NCBI GenBank assembly: GCA_013339895.1
Contig: JABACO010000046.1
Span: 116,001 to 180,000 of the forward strand
Origin: Ephydatia muelleri
Taxonomy: Eukaryota > Porifera > Demospongiae > Spongillida > Spongillidae
Direction of reading: 5' to 3'
Length of the DNA: 64,000 bases
This document shows, in pieces, positions 10,662-28,633 of this stretch. Each line of letters starts with the position of its first letter. Within the stretch, counting starts at the first letter, position 1. A program made the translations under genes and the position numbers. The notes under the pieces were generated by a model. The model saw only the letters and a program-made list of their open reading frames with translations, did not search any database and was not told the DNA's origin.

Positions 10662-11925
10662 CAACTTGGTGTTTCAGGCTCATGTGACCAAGGCTAACAC
10701 AGTGTAACAAAGAGAAGGCTGGTCACGGTGTGTGGTGATGCATGGGGAACACCCATGCAACAGTGCTGAAACAGTCCGTGAACAGTCAGCACACCTGTAT
10801 AATGGGTCTTTGTAATGAGTGCACAGTATGTGATACTTACTACAGTACTGTGGACCTGAGCATGCGTATAAGGAGTGAGTAGGAATATTAAGGGAACATA
10901 CATAACATGTGATTGCAAGTGGTGTGGTGCATTGCATCGGCTCATTCCCATCGCATATATGGTGGTAGAAGTGGGATTGATGCCAGGCTGTCGTGTAAGA
11001 GAGTCTGTGACAGGGTGGAGGGTGAAGCTGAGGTGGACATGGTCAAATGGTAGACTGGCTGTGCACCCTAATGTGTAGACCTTTGAAGAGCCTCCAAGAG
11101 ATGAAAGCTAGAGGTACCCTAAAGTGGAGAACATGATGGTGGTGGATGCCATGCTGAAGCTAAGAGGACCTGGAATTGTTCAGCCATCATGTTAGGAGAT
11201 TAAGTGGAAAGTTAAGCAGTAATGGAAAGGGATGTCTAGAGCCTACTCCAGCAGCATGAATTTGGCAAGGGAAATGTGACAATGCATGGGGATCATCAAT
11301 GCAGCAGTGCTGAAGGAGTGGGTGATCAGGTGGACGAACCCTTCAATCCCCTCTAAGTAGTATGTTGTATTGGGTGCACTGTATGTCTGCTGTGTGGACT
11401 ACGTGTATTCAGGGGTCTGGTGATTGGATGAGCTACTGGCAGTTGGAAAAGCTTGGAGAAGCAGTTTTGACACTAGCATCGCTCAAGCTGAGGCTAGTTT
11501 GAATAGTCACATGGAGCTAAAGCAATGTAAAAGGATACTACTAGTGACGATTGAACCTTGTTAACATTACCATATGTGTGGTGTGCTTATGTCATGGTAA
11601 ATGACTATTTGTGTCAGTGGCATCATGATATATCCTCCATAGGTGTAATGTGGCCCCCAATTCTGATACAACAAATGTCAATGAATGAGCTACATGTGGG
11701 TCACTGAATCATGCATGAAATACTGCCATTACAAAATCGATTGATTCTAACATGCACAACTCCTGTTCATGGTAGGCCTACAAGAATGATTGATTAGCTC
11801 TATTGTAGCCATTATTGCAAAAGGGACACCATTTTTGAAATGTTTATTTGATGTGATTTTCAGAAGCATAACATAAATAAACAGAACAAGGTAAAAACAA
11901 CATAAATATGTGCACTGTATTTCTT
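10662..11925 (+). repeat. interspersed repeat R1, copy 1
   Basis: About 1.26 kb homologous in the same orientation to 49915-51256. Shared blocks include GTTTCAGGCTCATGTGACCA, AACAAAGAGAAGGCTGGTCA and GCCTACAAGAATGATTG. ATATATGGTGGTAGAAGTGG near 10955 resembles a leucine-tRNA primer binding site, suggesting an LTR-retrotransposon derivative. No full gag or pol is present. Confidence 0.8.
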
Positions 11926-12650
11926 CATAGTCATTCATGTCAGCTGCCTCACCTGGCTGTATCCATGTATAAATTATATAATGCATTAATGCATACATAC
12001 GATGTGTTGCCACAATGGAGATTACCAAGTATGGAAATCAAATAATACGGCATACGGATGTGAGAAATTTGAATTCCAAGATACTTACTTTCCAACCACA
12101 CTGGAGAAATGAGTTTACAATTTTTCTTGCAATTAAGATCAGTTTGATCACTTACCCACTATAATCAGCAAATCCCAGTCAGTATAGCGGGATAAATCGC
12201 ATGTAAATCATTTTATATTTATATTTATACAAATCATATAGTATTTACTTTTTTGCACTGGAGCGATTGAAATGCACGTTGCTTTGATCATGTAATGAAT
12301 TCATCATAGAGTGACACTTACTGTACGCACACACCAAGGGGCGGCAAAGAGATTTTAGGAATACAGTAAAGCTATAAACACATTGCTGCTAGAAACGCTA
12401 CCTCCCAGCCCAAATGTACTGCGACAAAAAGATTGTAGTCCATTCTATCATACCCACCAGCAATGCCGACAATCAAACTGATTGAAACTGAAATGTGCAA
12501 CTAGAAATGTCAACATGCAGGTGTATCCCGCTAACTGGTACACTTTCCTATTGCACATTCGGGCTTCACTTCATATCTCAAGGACTATATAACATATAAA
12601 AGATATGTATGTACAAAACTACGAGGAAATGTAAATAAGCTGCGCCTTTC
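11926..12650. other. no confident gene; possible small exons on minus strand
   Basis: Downstream exons of the signal-peptide gene at 12942-13007 would lie here on the minus strand. One candidate is a short Cys-containing exon near 12452-12475 between CAATCAG and GTATGA, but it is too short to call. Confidence 0.25.
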
Positions 12651-12832
12651 ACTGCGCTACAGCATTTAGTATGCAGAGTTGTGCAGAGTCTGCATATCAA
12701 CCATATGCAGATGAGTATCATTGAAGTGTTCATATGCAGACGTCTGCATATGAACACTTCAATGATACTCATCTGCATATGGCTGATATGCAGACTCTGC
12801 ACAACTCTGCATACTAAATGCTGTGGCGCAGT
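12651..12832. repeat. 182-bp near-perfect palindrome without spacer
   Basis: Two 91-bp arms meet at 12741/12742 with no spacer and only about two mismatches. The outer ends read ACTGCGC(T/C)ACAGC. Both strands therefore encode the same short frame starting MQSLHI. The structure would extrude as a cruciform or, if transcribed, form a 91-bp hairpin. It lies in what would be an intron of the signal-peptide gene at 12942-13007. Confidence 0.95.
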
Positions 12833-12941
12833 GTTTTTAGTGACCAGTACATACGTGTATGCTCACAACCCCGGCCGTGCAGTGCTTCATGCAATACAAT
12901 ATTAATTCATTCACGTACTCCGCTCAAAGGTACATACATAC

Positions 12942-13007
12942 CTTAGGTGCACTGTAAGCTACGACCACCATAGCAATGATTATCATCACAGTCAGTCCTT
13001 TCAACAT
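12942..13007 (-). CDS. first coding exon of a small secreted protein
   Basis: The minus strand reads ATG followed by 21 codons giving MLKGLTVMIIIAMVVVAYSAPK, here in parts: a basic start (MLKG), a hydrophobic core (LTVMIIIAMVVVA) and a small-residue cleavage region (YSA). It runs directly into a strong donor, AAG|GTATGT, at 12941, in phase 0. This is a textbook signal peptide exon. An AATATTAATAAAAAGG tract upstream could serve as a TATA element. The rest of the protein was not resolved; the next intron would contain the palindrome. Confidence 0.5.
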
Positions 13008-13009
13008 CT

Positions 13010-13987
13010 TCAACGAAAATTACTTCAATGTCATCCTTGTTCTGGTTTTGGGATGCATTGGCGATTAATTGCAGTTATGCATCTTAATATTCAGCGTCAC
13101 TGGCAACCACAGAGACCTTTTTATTAATATTGCACGTACACATGCATAGTCACATGATATACATTTGACATCTCCCCTCACTTTAGTTCACACCAGTATC
13201 CTTTTATTTTATTCAACATTGCAACATCCAAATGAGCTTCAAATCATCATGTGGTGACAAGTTGTGGATGCAGATGTTGAGACTCCAATTACAACCATAC
13301 CACATCACATCAACCACACATGTGGGGGGTCACGTCTCAATGACTAATTGATGAACGGCCTTAATTTTCCTCCACAGTGTTCAGGACAGTTGTGTTGGGT
13401 GTGCTATTTCACACCTCCTTCCTCTGTCCATCTCTCCTCTTCGTCTTTCCCTTTTTTCTCCTGTGAGCTCTCTATTTACATAGTTTTGAAAGATATAGGG
13501 GTGGAACATTCAAACATTTACCTTCACAGTACCCTCATGCTCTAACATCTTTTCTCCATTGATAGCAGGTGTGTGGTTAATTGTGCTATTATGTCTTAAT
13601 CCATGTTAGAAATGGTAGTTGTTATCAACGGGTCAGAGAAGCACAGGTCATTACACCTCAATTCAACCAAAAGATAGACAGTATGTCATTGATTTGGACG
13701 CCATTTTCCATATATGAAGATCTTGATATTATAACAACCTGCACATAGATAATCAGTTAATTATCTAAGATTATCTAAGTCACACACACACACACAAATA
13801 TACTACAGTACTGTAACAATGCATTGTTCCAATTATATGTGAAAGGTCTCAAAGCTGCCAGAGCTTCATATTGATGACATCCCCCATTAAAAATCAGTCA
13901 TGAGGTTGGGTTGACCTGCATGCAACTTTTAGTTGAACATGTGCATGATTGTGTGAGTGGTTCGCATTAGGAACAACAACTGAAATC

Positions 13988-13988
<1 letters not shown>
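13010..13988. other. upstream region, no other gene recognised
   Basis: Contains a short (CA)n near 13782-13795. No coding region recognised. Confidence 0.3.

Positions 13989-14056
<68 letters not shown>
13989..14056. repeat. (AC)n microsatellite
   Basis: Almost pure AC dinucleotide run with one AAAC interruption; the open frames across it are artefacts. Confidence 0.95.
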
Positions 14057-14058
<2 letters not shown>

Positions 14059-14331
14059 CCCTCTGTGGTCCTCTTGGATACCACTGAAGTGGGTTGTCAC
14101 CACTATACAGCTTCCACAACCCAGTTTGGTGCCCAGCGTTTGGCCTCAAATTGCAACCACACATCATTTTGGAAGGGATGCATCTTGGTGGGGATCAGAC
14201 CATCCTAGTTATGCTAGTTTTAATCTCAACTTTGCCAGCCAGGCTTCAAGCATTTGGTACAAGCTTCCAAATCCAGAATGGGAAATGCCTCTGGCCACTT
14301 TGGATAGAGTCATGCATTCAGAAGTGTATGC

Positions 14332-14512
14332 TGCCATGTCATAAAGGACCATATTGCCATGTTGACTCTGAATGTTGTAAGAGATGATGCCTGCTGTCAG
14401 TGGTTTGGGTGGTCTAACAGCTTTGTAAAGATTCTGAAAAGTAGCTACCACTCTGTAGCTGAATCACTCTAGTGCACTGCTGATATCATGATCAATTTTG
14501 GCACAGCGGTCA
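14332..14512 (-). pseudogene. duplicated fragment of the Roc GTPase exon
   Basis: On the minus strand this encodes LYKAVRPPKPLTAGIISY.., then GNMVLYDMA, closely matching the Roc exon at 35130-36726. The homology includes the acceptor region and intron sequence (AATCACTCTAGTGCACTG, TTTTGGCACAGC). It stops within the switch region just before the GQPEYY segment. It is a partial genomic duplication, not a retrocopy, since intron sequence is included. Confidence 0.8.
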
Positions 14513-14591
14513 TGCAGCCAAAGTACTGATGCTGGCCTGGTCATTGTACATTGAGTTTCTAATTGCTTGAAATTAATTAATGCCAACAATT

Positions 14592-14871
14592 CTATGAAGC
14601 TTTTGGAGTATTTGGTTTATGAAGCCTCGTGGTTACACCTGCACCATGGAGTAGTAGCTTTGCAATATATATAGCTGTCAGTACAACAAACATAATAATA
14701 ATGGCAAACACCACCATTCCCTTCCTTACTGTAAGCAAGCCAAGGAAACCTGAGCAGCCAATGATATTTAAATGAATGCCCACCACTACGCTTTGGAAAG
14801 TAGTAATCTACTGCTGGCTTGAAATGATTAACTAGAAAATCGTACTTGCTCTGGTGTACTGATGGATGCAC
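14592..14871 (-). pseudogene. hAT transposase N-terminal (TTF-type zinc finger) relic
   Basis: Minus-strand frames contain KRSGGHSFKYHWLLRFPWLA, then YSKEGNGGVC. This matches the N-terminal TTF-type zinc-finger pattern of animal hAT transposases (R.F...W...PWL.YS...GG.C..C). A frame change follows, with LHGAGVTTR in the next frame resembling the GVLVS(K/R)PF segment. No catalytic region is present, so it is a fragment. Confidence 0.4.
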
Positions 14872-15588
14872 CTGACAAAAATTGCTACCTCACTGCAATC
14901 CGAGATATAATCGATGGTAATTAACCTATATTGGCTGAAGAGACATCATCACTTGATGACAGCCAATGAGGTCACGGCACTTGGTGCCACTACTTTCGAC
15001 TGCTTCAAAATCGATCACGAATTATTGACCAATACATAAGATAATTATTTGTGTATTCATCAACTTTAAGAATTGATTTTAAACTTAACCTTGCTCTGGC
15101 CATTAAATGTGAATTGGTGGAGTTATCCAAGCCATATCTCTGTGTTCTGTTTAACTGTACATTCCTATGTCTTTGCTGTGCATTAAGTAAATTAAAGAAC
15201 TAACAGGTCCCTGACATACTGCCTTCAACAGTGAACATGCTTGCCTAATGTACCACTGATGGACTTACTAAGTGCCAAAGCACAGCTACATGTAAGTCCC
15301 CAGCTGATCAGTTGAAGGTCCCTATTAATGCTGCATGTTTTTCACATAAAGCATTCATTCAAAAACAGTAAAATACAATTTTTATGTAGCAGAGAACATT
15401 TTAATGTCAATGCAATGGTTCTAATGTGTTGTGGCAAATGCAAAGCATGTACAGCATCACATCATAAAACACTCCTACTGCCTTATTACCATGTCATATG
15501 CACCAACTTGCCAGTTGACCCGTCAAGAGTCCAAAAAATCACGACAATAGTGAACATCACGCGATCAGCAAAACTATCAGATGTACCA
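14872..15588. other. intergenic, 3' of the receptor kinase gene
   Basis: No coding region or repeat recognised; it probably holds the 3' UTR of the gene ending at 15589. Confidence 0.3.
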
Positions 15589-22601
<7,013 letters not shown>

Positions 22602-22666
22602 CTGCCAGGAAAGCAAACATGGATCCACAGTTAATTGAGTAGCAGTTGCGTATGTAGGGTTTTGGC

Positions 22667-22698
22667 GCCCCCCCCCCCCCCCCCCCCCCCCCGCCCCC
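22667..22698. repeat. poly-C tract
   Basis: About 30 C with a single G interruption, next to the membrane-segment exon; prone to sequencing error. Confidence 0.9.
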
Positions 22699-23319
22699 CA
22701 ATCATCAAATGCCAAAATTTCCCAAACTCACCTCTGTCGGGTTGAATATCTGCAGAGAGGTGCAGAACAGCTCGGTTGTGGATAGGCAGTTTGGACAATA
22801 ACATTTGGCTCGGTTACCGCGGCGAGTTGATAAAGCTGCAAGAGGTCGCCGGCTCTTGCTGACGTGCACCGCTCCCAGTGAAAAGTTCTTGGGCAAGAAA
22901 GGCCAAGAATCGGGCATAAATGGCAAGATCTTGGCAAGAATGGCAAGATCTTGGCAAGACTCTTATGCCCTTGGCCAAGATAATTTTTCTCCTCTAATAT
23001 TATTAATTGTGAAGAACTCATATCCAAACATAGTATTACATACATTTTAGTTCAATGATGTTCATAAATGTTGGGTTGCTTCACAATGATTTCAATATCA
23101 CTATGCTTAGCTGGAATGTGTACACACTTCTGATGTATTATTGCTTCAACTCGTACTGCTACTGCTTTGTTTGAAACAGATATTTTCTCTACTTTCTTGA
23201 AACATTTATTAATGAAGGTATTGTTAGCATAAAATGGTCTTCTTGCTCTGACATGTACAGCTTGAAGTAAATTTTCTTAAACAGTTTCAAATGTTTCAAT
23301 AATTGCAGTTGGTTCTTCA

Positions 23320-24253
23320 TTAAAATAAAACAACTTTTCTGATGGACCCCATCATTGTATTGGGTCCTACTTGAAACATACATACTGAACTGTCTCTTAA
23401 TTTCATTGGATTCTTTCTAGCTTGGTATGATGTATGTTTAAGCATATATGAATTACATGATTTGAGTCCATTTTCTGGAATTGTGAGCCCTGCATTTCTA
23501 AAGATTTGCTTTTCACTCTCATCCAATGTGATAGTTTTGATTTTTCCAACAGGTCCATCTTCAAAATAGTGAGATATTTTTTCAAAAAACCTTTTGGTTT
23601 TGTCACTTTCTTGATTTGATTTCATTACTGCATTTTTGTGCAATGACAAGCTAATTTTCATACAAATTGCATTGGTGAGACTAGGCAAGAAGTTTCTGCA
23701 GCCATGCTGGTTCCTTTTAATCATGCCATTCATATTTTCAAATCCAAAACATGAGTATGCCCAAAGTGGGCCTAAATATAACTGCCGCACAGATGCACAT
23801 AAATGTATGAGACTGTGCACATTAGGAGTACACATACTTTCTGGGTACAATTCTGGCATAAGATTGTAAAATTCAAGCAGCATCCTTTCTGCATCATTTA
23901 TTAACTCTACTGAGAGGTTGGTGCCCAGCAGAATATGCATAGAACTTACAAGGAGTGCAAAATGATGAACATAGTCTGGTGGCAGAATGTCTTTAAGAAT
24001 GGGCAATGAATAATGCAGTAGCCAACTTCTAAATTCAGATGCTTTCCAAAAATGTGAGACGGAAATTGGGCGAGCTCGAGGAGATCGTTGAAATTCATGG
24101 GGTGGCTTGATTCTGAGTAGCATTTTATCAATTTCTTTCACCCTGTTTCCAATATAAAACTTTAAATGCAGTCCTTCCTGGAACACCCACACTACAACTC
24201 CTCAGGTATTCTTTGTACCGTTTTCGCTTATTTTTGCCAGTTTGATCGCTCAT
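23320..24253 (-). CDS. EnSpm/CACTA transposase, C-terminal part (DUF4218-like)
   Basis: A long frame contains YIGNRVKEIDKMLLRIKPP, SPRARPISVSHFWKASEFRS, LLHYSLPILKDILPPDY, MCTPNVHSLIHLCASVRQLG-like sequence and LWAYSCFGFENMNGMIKR. This order matches the C-terminal region of animal EnSpm transposases. Upstream, ATG at 24253 opens MSDQTGKNKRKRYKEYLR, a plausible native N terminus, joined after about 20 codons to the C-terminal third. Several hundred residues, including the catalytic region, are missing, so it cannot be autonomous. Confidence 0.7.
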
Positions 24254-24325
24254 GTTTGAACACAAATTTTGCGCAAGCAATTAATAGTTGACACGTAAAA
24301 AATTCTCACCACGTGTGCGTTAATC

Positions 24326-25450
24326 ATGGCGAAAAGCAAGCGCACTGTAAAGCTACCATCAAAATTCAAAATTTTACTGGAAATGGATGAAAAGGAGGCT
24401 GGTAAGCGAGTGCTTGTGGGTATACTAAACTGAGAATGTATGCATATAATGTAACTGCATGTACATGCACGCGCGTGCGCGTACAGTAGTGGCTCGCACA
24501 TATATAGTGACAATTTGCATATCCCACATATGGAAAGTAAGCCCCATTCATTTTATGATTTGTATCGATATGCGCTCAACTGAGGTACCTGTTTATCATT
24601 ACTCTAATTATACAGCTGGGCATTCCTTTTATACACTTACCATGGTATTTAATACTAAAGAGCTAGGTGTCTGTAGTGAATGTGTGATTGCATATATTGG
24701 ATCAAACTGATAGCTGTGTTTGGGTTTACTGTGATTATATATATTTCAGGTGGTCAGTAAAAAGAGATTGGGGGAAAATGAACAGACTGACTTGGGACGA
24801 TTGCAGGTACACATACAACTCTTAGCACTGCTATTGCACATTTATTGTCTGCATTTTAATTTTTTGTATAAGAAAAAACTCAAAACAGACCCTCATGCTA
24901 CGGTATAGATGCCTAAGTTTATGCCTGTATTATTGTTCTCCCTTCCACCAATGGGTTGAAGCTGCAGGTATTTGCAAAACCAGGGCACTGGAGTGGCAGC
25001 TAGTGTTGGTGGTACTGCACCACTCTCTGGTGCTGGGGCACTAATTGTAGATGCTATTTCACAGTCCAGTCACGTTGATGGTCTTGCTACATGCAGTGTT
25101 AGTGTACTTGGTGCTGAAGGTAAGAAACATGAATAAAGCTTGTAATGTATGTGCTTTTGATCTACATGTATGTGCATTAAATAGGTACAACTGTCCAAGA
25201 TGAAAAAAGTTTTGTATGTGCATTATTGTTACAGAATGTCACCTAGCAGTAATTCCTTCTTAGAAAGGTGGTATAGAATTGCTAAAGATAGACTCAACAG
25301 ACATTGTAAAATATGGCCTTGCCTTATTGGACGCACTTTTTACGGATGAAGAGCAAGCAACACATTGCTACAAAGCGTCAGGAAAATTGAACAGTTCCAG
25401 TGTGTCAGCAAAACCACCAATGTCACCAGGAAGGGTGAAGACACTAGAAG
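24326..25450 (+). CDS. BEN-domain-like gene carried in the CACTA element
   Basis: Plus-strand exons: 24326-24401 (MAKSKRTVKLPSKFKILLEM, donor G|GTAAGC), about 24750-24807 (VVSKKRLGENEQTDLGRLQ, donor CAG|GTACAC), about 24966-25120 (GTGVAASVGG.., donor GAAG|GTAAGA) and 25264-25450 (IVKYGLALLDALFTDEEQA.., LSPARV-like MSPGRVKTLE, donor AAG|GTAAGC). The last exon resembles the C-terminal half of a BEN domain (ALL..LFTDEE.A....GK......P..P.KV..L), and the first two the acidic/VVSKKRL segment seen before BEN domains. Junction phases do not all agree, so it is either mis-modelled or decayed. It probably moves with the element as a captured or second transposon gene. Confidence 0.4.
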
Positions 25451-27439
25451 GTAAGCAGTTAGACGTGATTACTTCATAATAGAATGAAACACAAATCATT
25501 CAGAATGCATTGAAAAAAGTTTGGAGCAGTTGCAATGGCTGCAAGTAAAGATAAAATAAGAACGTCTCTGAACCAAAAATGCAGGACAAACACAGGAAAT
25601 TAGCAGACCAGTTAAAAAGGTAAAATACAATAACATATATAAATGCATGTATGACATATGTTTGTCCTGTGCACAGTGACCCCAACTGACTAAACTTTTC
25701 TTCGTCATGTGAAACTTTCGATTTTCTGTATGTATGCATTATCTCATTGTATGTATCCGGTCCTCTTATACACATATGTTATCAGTATCATATCAGCTAT
25801 ATCACAATGTATGATAATGTATACGTAGGCATGTGCTATATATAAATGGATGCAATTCAAGATATCAGCATGGCCATGGGCAAGATATATGGGCAAGATC
25901 ATGGGCAAGATCATGGGCAAGAACATGGCCATGGCCAAGATCATGCCATGAACTTGGGCAAGATCATGACCAGATCTTGGCCGCCATAATCTTGGCACAT
26001 GGGCAAGACACTTGCCCAAGATCTTTAATGATCTTGCACAAGATCTTGCCAAGATTTTACCCAAGATTCGTGGCCAAGAACATTACCTTGCCCAAGATTC
26101 TTGGCCAAGAACTTCTTGCTGGGGCTATTACCTCGTCGTGTGAGTGCTCCACGTACGCACCAAAAACATCACGTGACAAAACTCTGGAAATACTCGGCTT
26201 TCCGAAGGCTGTACGTTTCGCACGCCAGGTGCTCCTCTTGGCCGTTATACTACTGAAGATGGGAAAGCTCTGGCTATGCACGAGGTCCAATTGGAGCGCT
26301 CCTCGCCTCGGCCACACCTGAAAGCTAACAGCACCGGTGATGGGGTAATGGCAATAGCGCCATGATGTCAAAGTCCCGCTGCAAGGGGCAGTGTTATTCA
26401 AGTCGACCAGCTGAGTGGCATGTTCGAGAGGCTGACCTCCCGCAGTGCTGCCAACCCTCCCGGCTAATCCTTGAGTCTCAATTCAAGGTTTTCAATCATA
26501 TCTCAAGGTTTCAAGGGAAGTGGTCCGACTCTAAAGCCACCCATAAGTAACATCATAGACACTAAGGACTGTGATAGCTATTACATGAAATGCACGCGTA
26601 ACAGTACGGTCTTGCTTACGCGTACGCCGACCGGTGTCACAGGAGTACGCGTCCCCCGACGTACGCGTCCGGCCGGACTCGGGGTCCTAGGATACTAGGT
26701 CCGCCGGACAACCAGTCCTAGGAGCCACTGTCCCCCCGGACAACGTATTCTAGGATAGTATGTCCCCCCTTAGGAGTAGTTGTCCCCCCGGACAGCGTAT
26801 ACTAGGATAGCATGTCCCCAATATAGCATTATTTTCTTTTCACTTATCACCAAGTCTAGTCTAATATGTATACTAGTTAATGGTATTATTGTAGCATTTT
26901 CCTATATATAGTCATTGTACCCAAAAGTATAATTCTAAACTGAGCTAGCTACATGCACATGCATGGTATGCTATATAGCCATCATAGTCAGGGTAGTATA
27001 ATAGTTCTTTAGTAGTGGTGTTTCATGTAGTTATAGTTCTTTGTTTTTGTTATAGTGTTGTATATTAATAATAATTATAAAGCTTATCAAGGTTTTCAAT
27101 ATAGATTATACATGTACCTATAGCTTATCGTGGTTTTTAATAGATTATTAAATGATATATCTGATCATACAACATGTCAGTGATAAATACATGAAACAAG
27201 TATACATAAAAAATAATGTTCAGTTGGGCTGACATTTTTTACAATTCCATTTGTATTTTTTATTGTTCCACGCTTCTTTTGGAATGGATATGTCACATTC
27301 TTTGTGGAACCATTCTTTACAAGAATCGCACTGAATCATTAATCCAGCATCTGGCATCCTACAATAGCACCTCACGTGTACGCTCTTTTTTTGTGCTATA
27401 GCACGACTACTGATTGGATGAGCTGAAGCAGGAAATGGA

Positions 27440-28510
27440 GTTTTGTAAACAATTTAAGAGATGTGGACGCATCAGTACTGCACTATAGTTCCTTTTACAC
27501 ACGTCTTGGCAAGAGCATAGATCTACGGCAAAGGCAATGGCATATAGGTTGCAGTCAGAATGATTGGTTTGCTTCACAGTATCCATGAAATGAGATGTAC
27601 CGCATCGTTAGGTGTACATAGAATTGCACATATTTGTTCAATGATAAAACTATTGCAGGTGTCATAAAGACTATCGAAAACGTTCACGTGGCCAGATGCC
27701 AATCCAATGGTCGAAATAGTCACCCAATGATCTTCTCCATTGTGTAGAATTTGAATGAATTCTCTCATTACATTGAATCTTAAATTATAAGCCAAGGTTG
27801 TAGCTTGAAATCCCGGTCGGCCATATTGGCTATGGAGAAGGAACTGTAAAGCATTAATCAAGCACATCATCTACCCACTTGTTACTCTCCAGGATGCATC
27901 TGTGTTCTTCATAGAGCTTAACATCTTCCACTTCCATCCATTGTTTACGACATCTAACCTTTCTGGCTTTCTTTATCGGCTTCTCTTCATCACTGGTTTT
28001 CTTACTTTGTTGTTTCTCCTCATCACAATCATTCACGCTAACTTTTGCTTCATTCGTTGTACAATTATCAGGTCGTAATTTAATGAATCCAGAGGCGCAA
28101 ACATTCAAATCTGGCTTACTGGCTAAGTTTAGGCTGTCAAGAACCACATCATCTTTATTGTACATCTTTCTTGTCTCCATAACCCACTGACAGAATGCAT
28201 CAATATTCGCTGCAGACAATAGGAAATATCTTTTGCCATATCTAATAATGGTCTTAATACTAATGCCACTGGATTTGAACCAACACTCCAGAAGTTGAAG
28301 AGACTCCACTGGATAGAAACTTCCATTAATGTCATGCATTCTGAAATGATCAAACTCTTTGGAAAGTTTTTCATTCATTATTACAAACTGCCCTCCGCAG
28401 AAATCTCTTAAAGGTGCTTCTTTATTATATGCACGATGAGTCAGCCAGTGCTCTACAATAAGATCCTTGTTCAGGGCATATTCACCAGCTTCAGAATTTA
28501 ATCCACTTGT
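27440..28510 (-). pseudogene. Ginger accessory exon with Ulp1/C48-like cysteine protease
   Basis: An acceptor at 28511 (TTTTTTTTAG) opens TSGLNSEAGEYALNKD.., running through a 170-residue region of unknown fold (GGQFVIMNEKLSKEFDHFRM) with a Lys/Glu-rich linker. A one-base frame change near 27860 leads to NALQFLLHSQYGRPGFQATT, then ILHNGEDHWVTISTIG, then VNVFDSLY. After another frame change near 27590 comes MDTVKQTNHSDCNLYAIAFA. The His (DHW), Asp (VFD), Gln (QTN) and Cys (SDC) order is that of Ulp1/adenain-type C48 proteases. The catalytic residues are all present although the frame is broken twice. Confidence 0.65.
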
Positions 28511-28633
28511 CTAAAAAAAAGTAAAACGAAGTAAGGTAATATTTTTATACCGGTGTACTTAGGAAATACATTTACGAGTATATAAATTTACATAACGTAC
28601 ATAAAATAACATGTTAAAGACTGAATAACTTAC

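Larger units (their letters stand above)
22874..26123 (-). mobile_element. EnSpm/CACTA-type transposon, internally deleted
   Basis: The ends are inverted repeats: CCCAGTGAAAAGTTCTTGG on the left and, reverse-complemented, CCCAGCAAGAAGTTCTTGG on the right. GCT flanks both sides (22871-22873, 26124-26126), the 3-bp duplication of EnSpm/CACTA. Both ends carry clustered subterminal copies of CTTGGGCAAGAT-like motifs, few at 22880-22985 and many at 25860-26123, as expected for transposase binding. Inside are a minus-strand transposase C-terminal part (23320-24253) and a plus-strand BEN-like gene (24326-25450), divergently arranged around about 24290. Confidence 0.8.
22732..26440 (-). pseudogene. 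extracellular exon of the receptor, split by a CACTA element
   Basis: Minus-strand coding runs from about 26440 (EHATQLVDLNNTAPCSGTLT, then SWRYCHY) to 26124, is broken by the 3250-bp element at 22874-26123, and resumes at 22873 through AVHVSKSRRPLAALS and CPNCLSTTELFC to a donor at 22731 (GAG|GTGAGT). With the element and one target-site copy ignored, one open frame spans the junction (..HDEVIA then VHVSK..). A cysteine-rich CSGTLTSW type module and CxCPxC spacing suggest an extracellular domain. The insertion should disrupt the receptor unless the element is spliced out. Confidence 0.55.
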
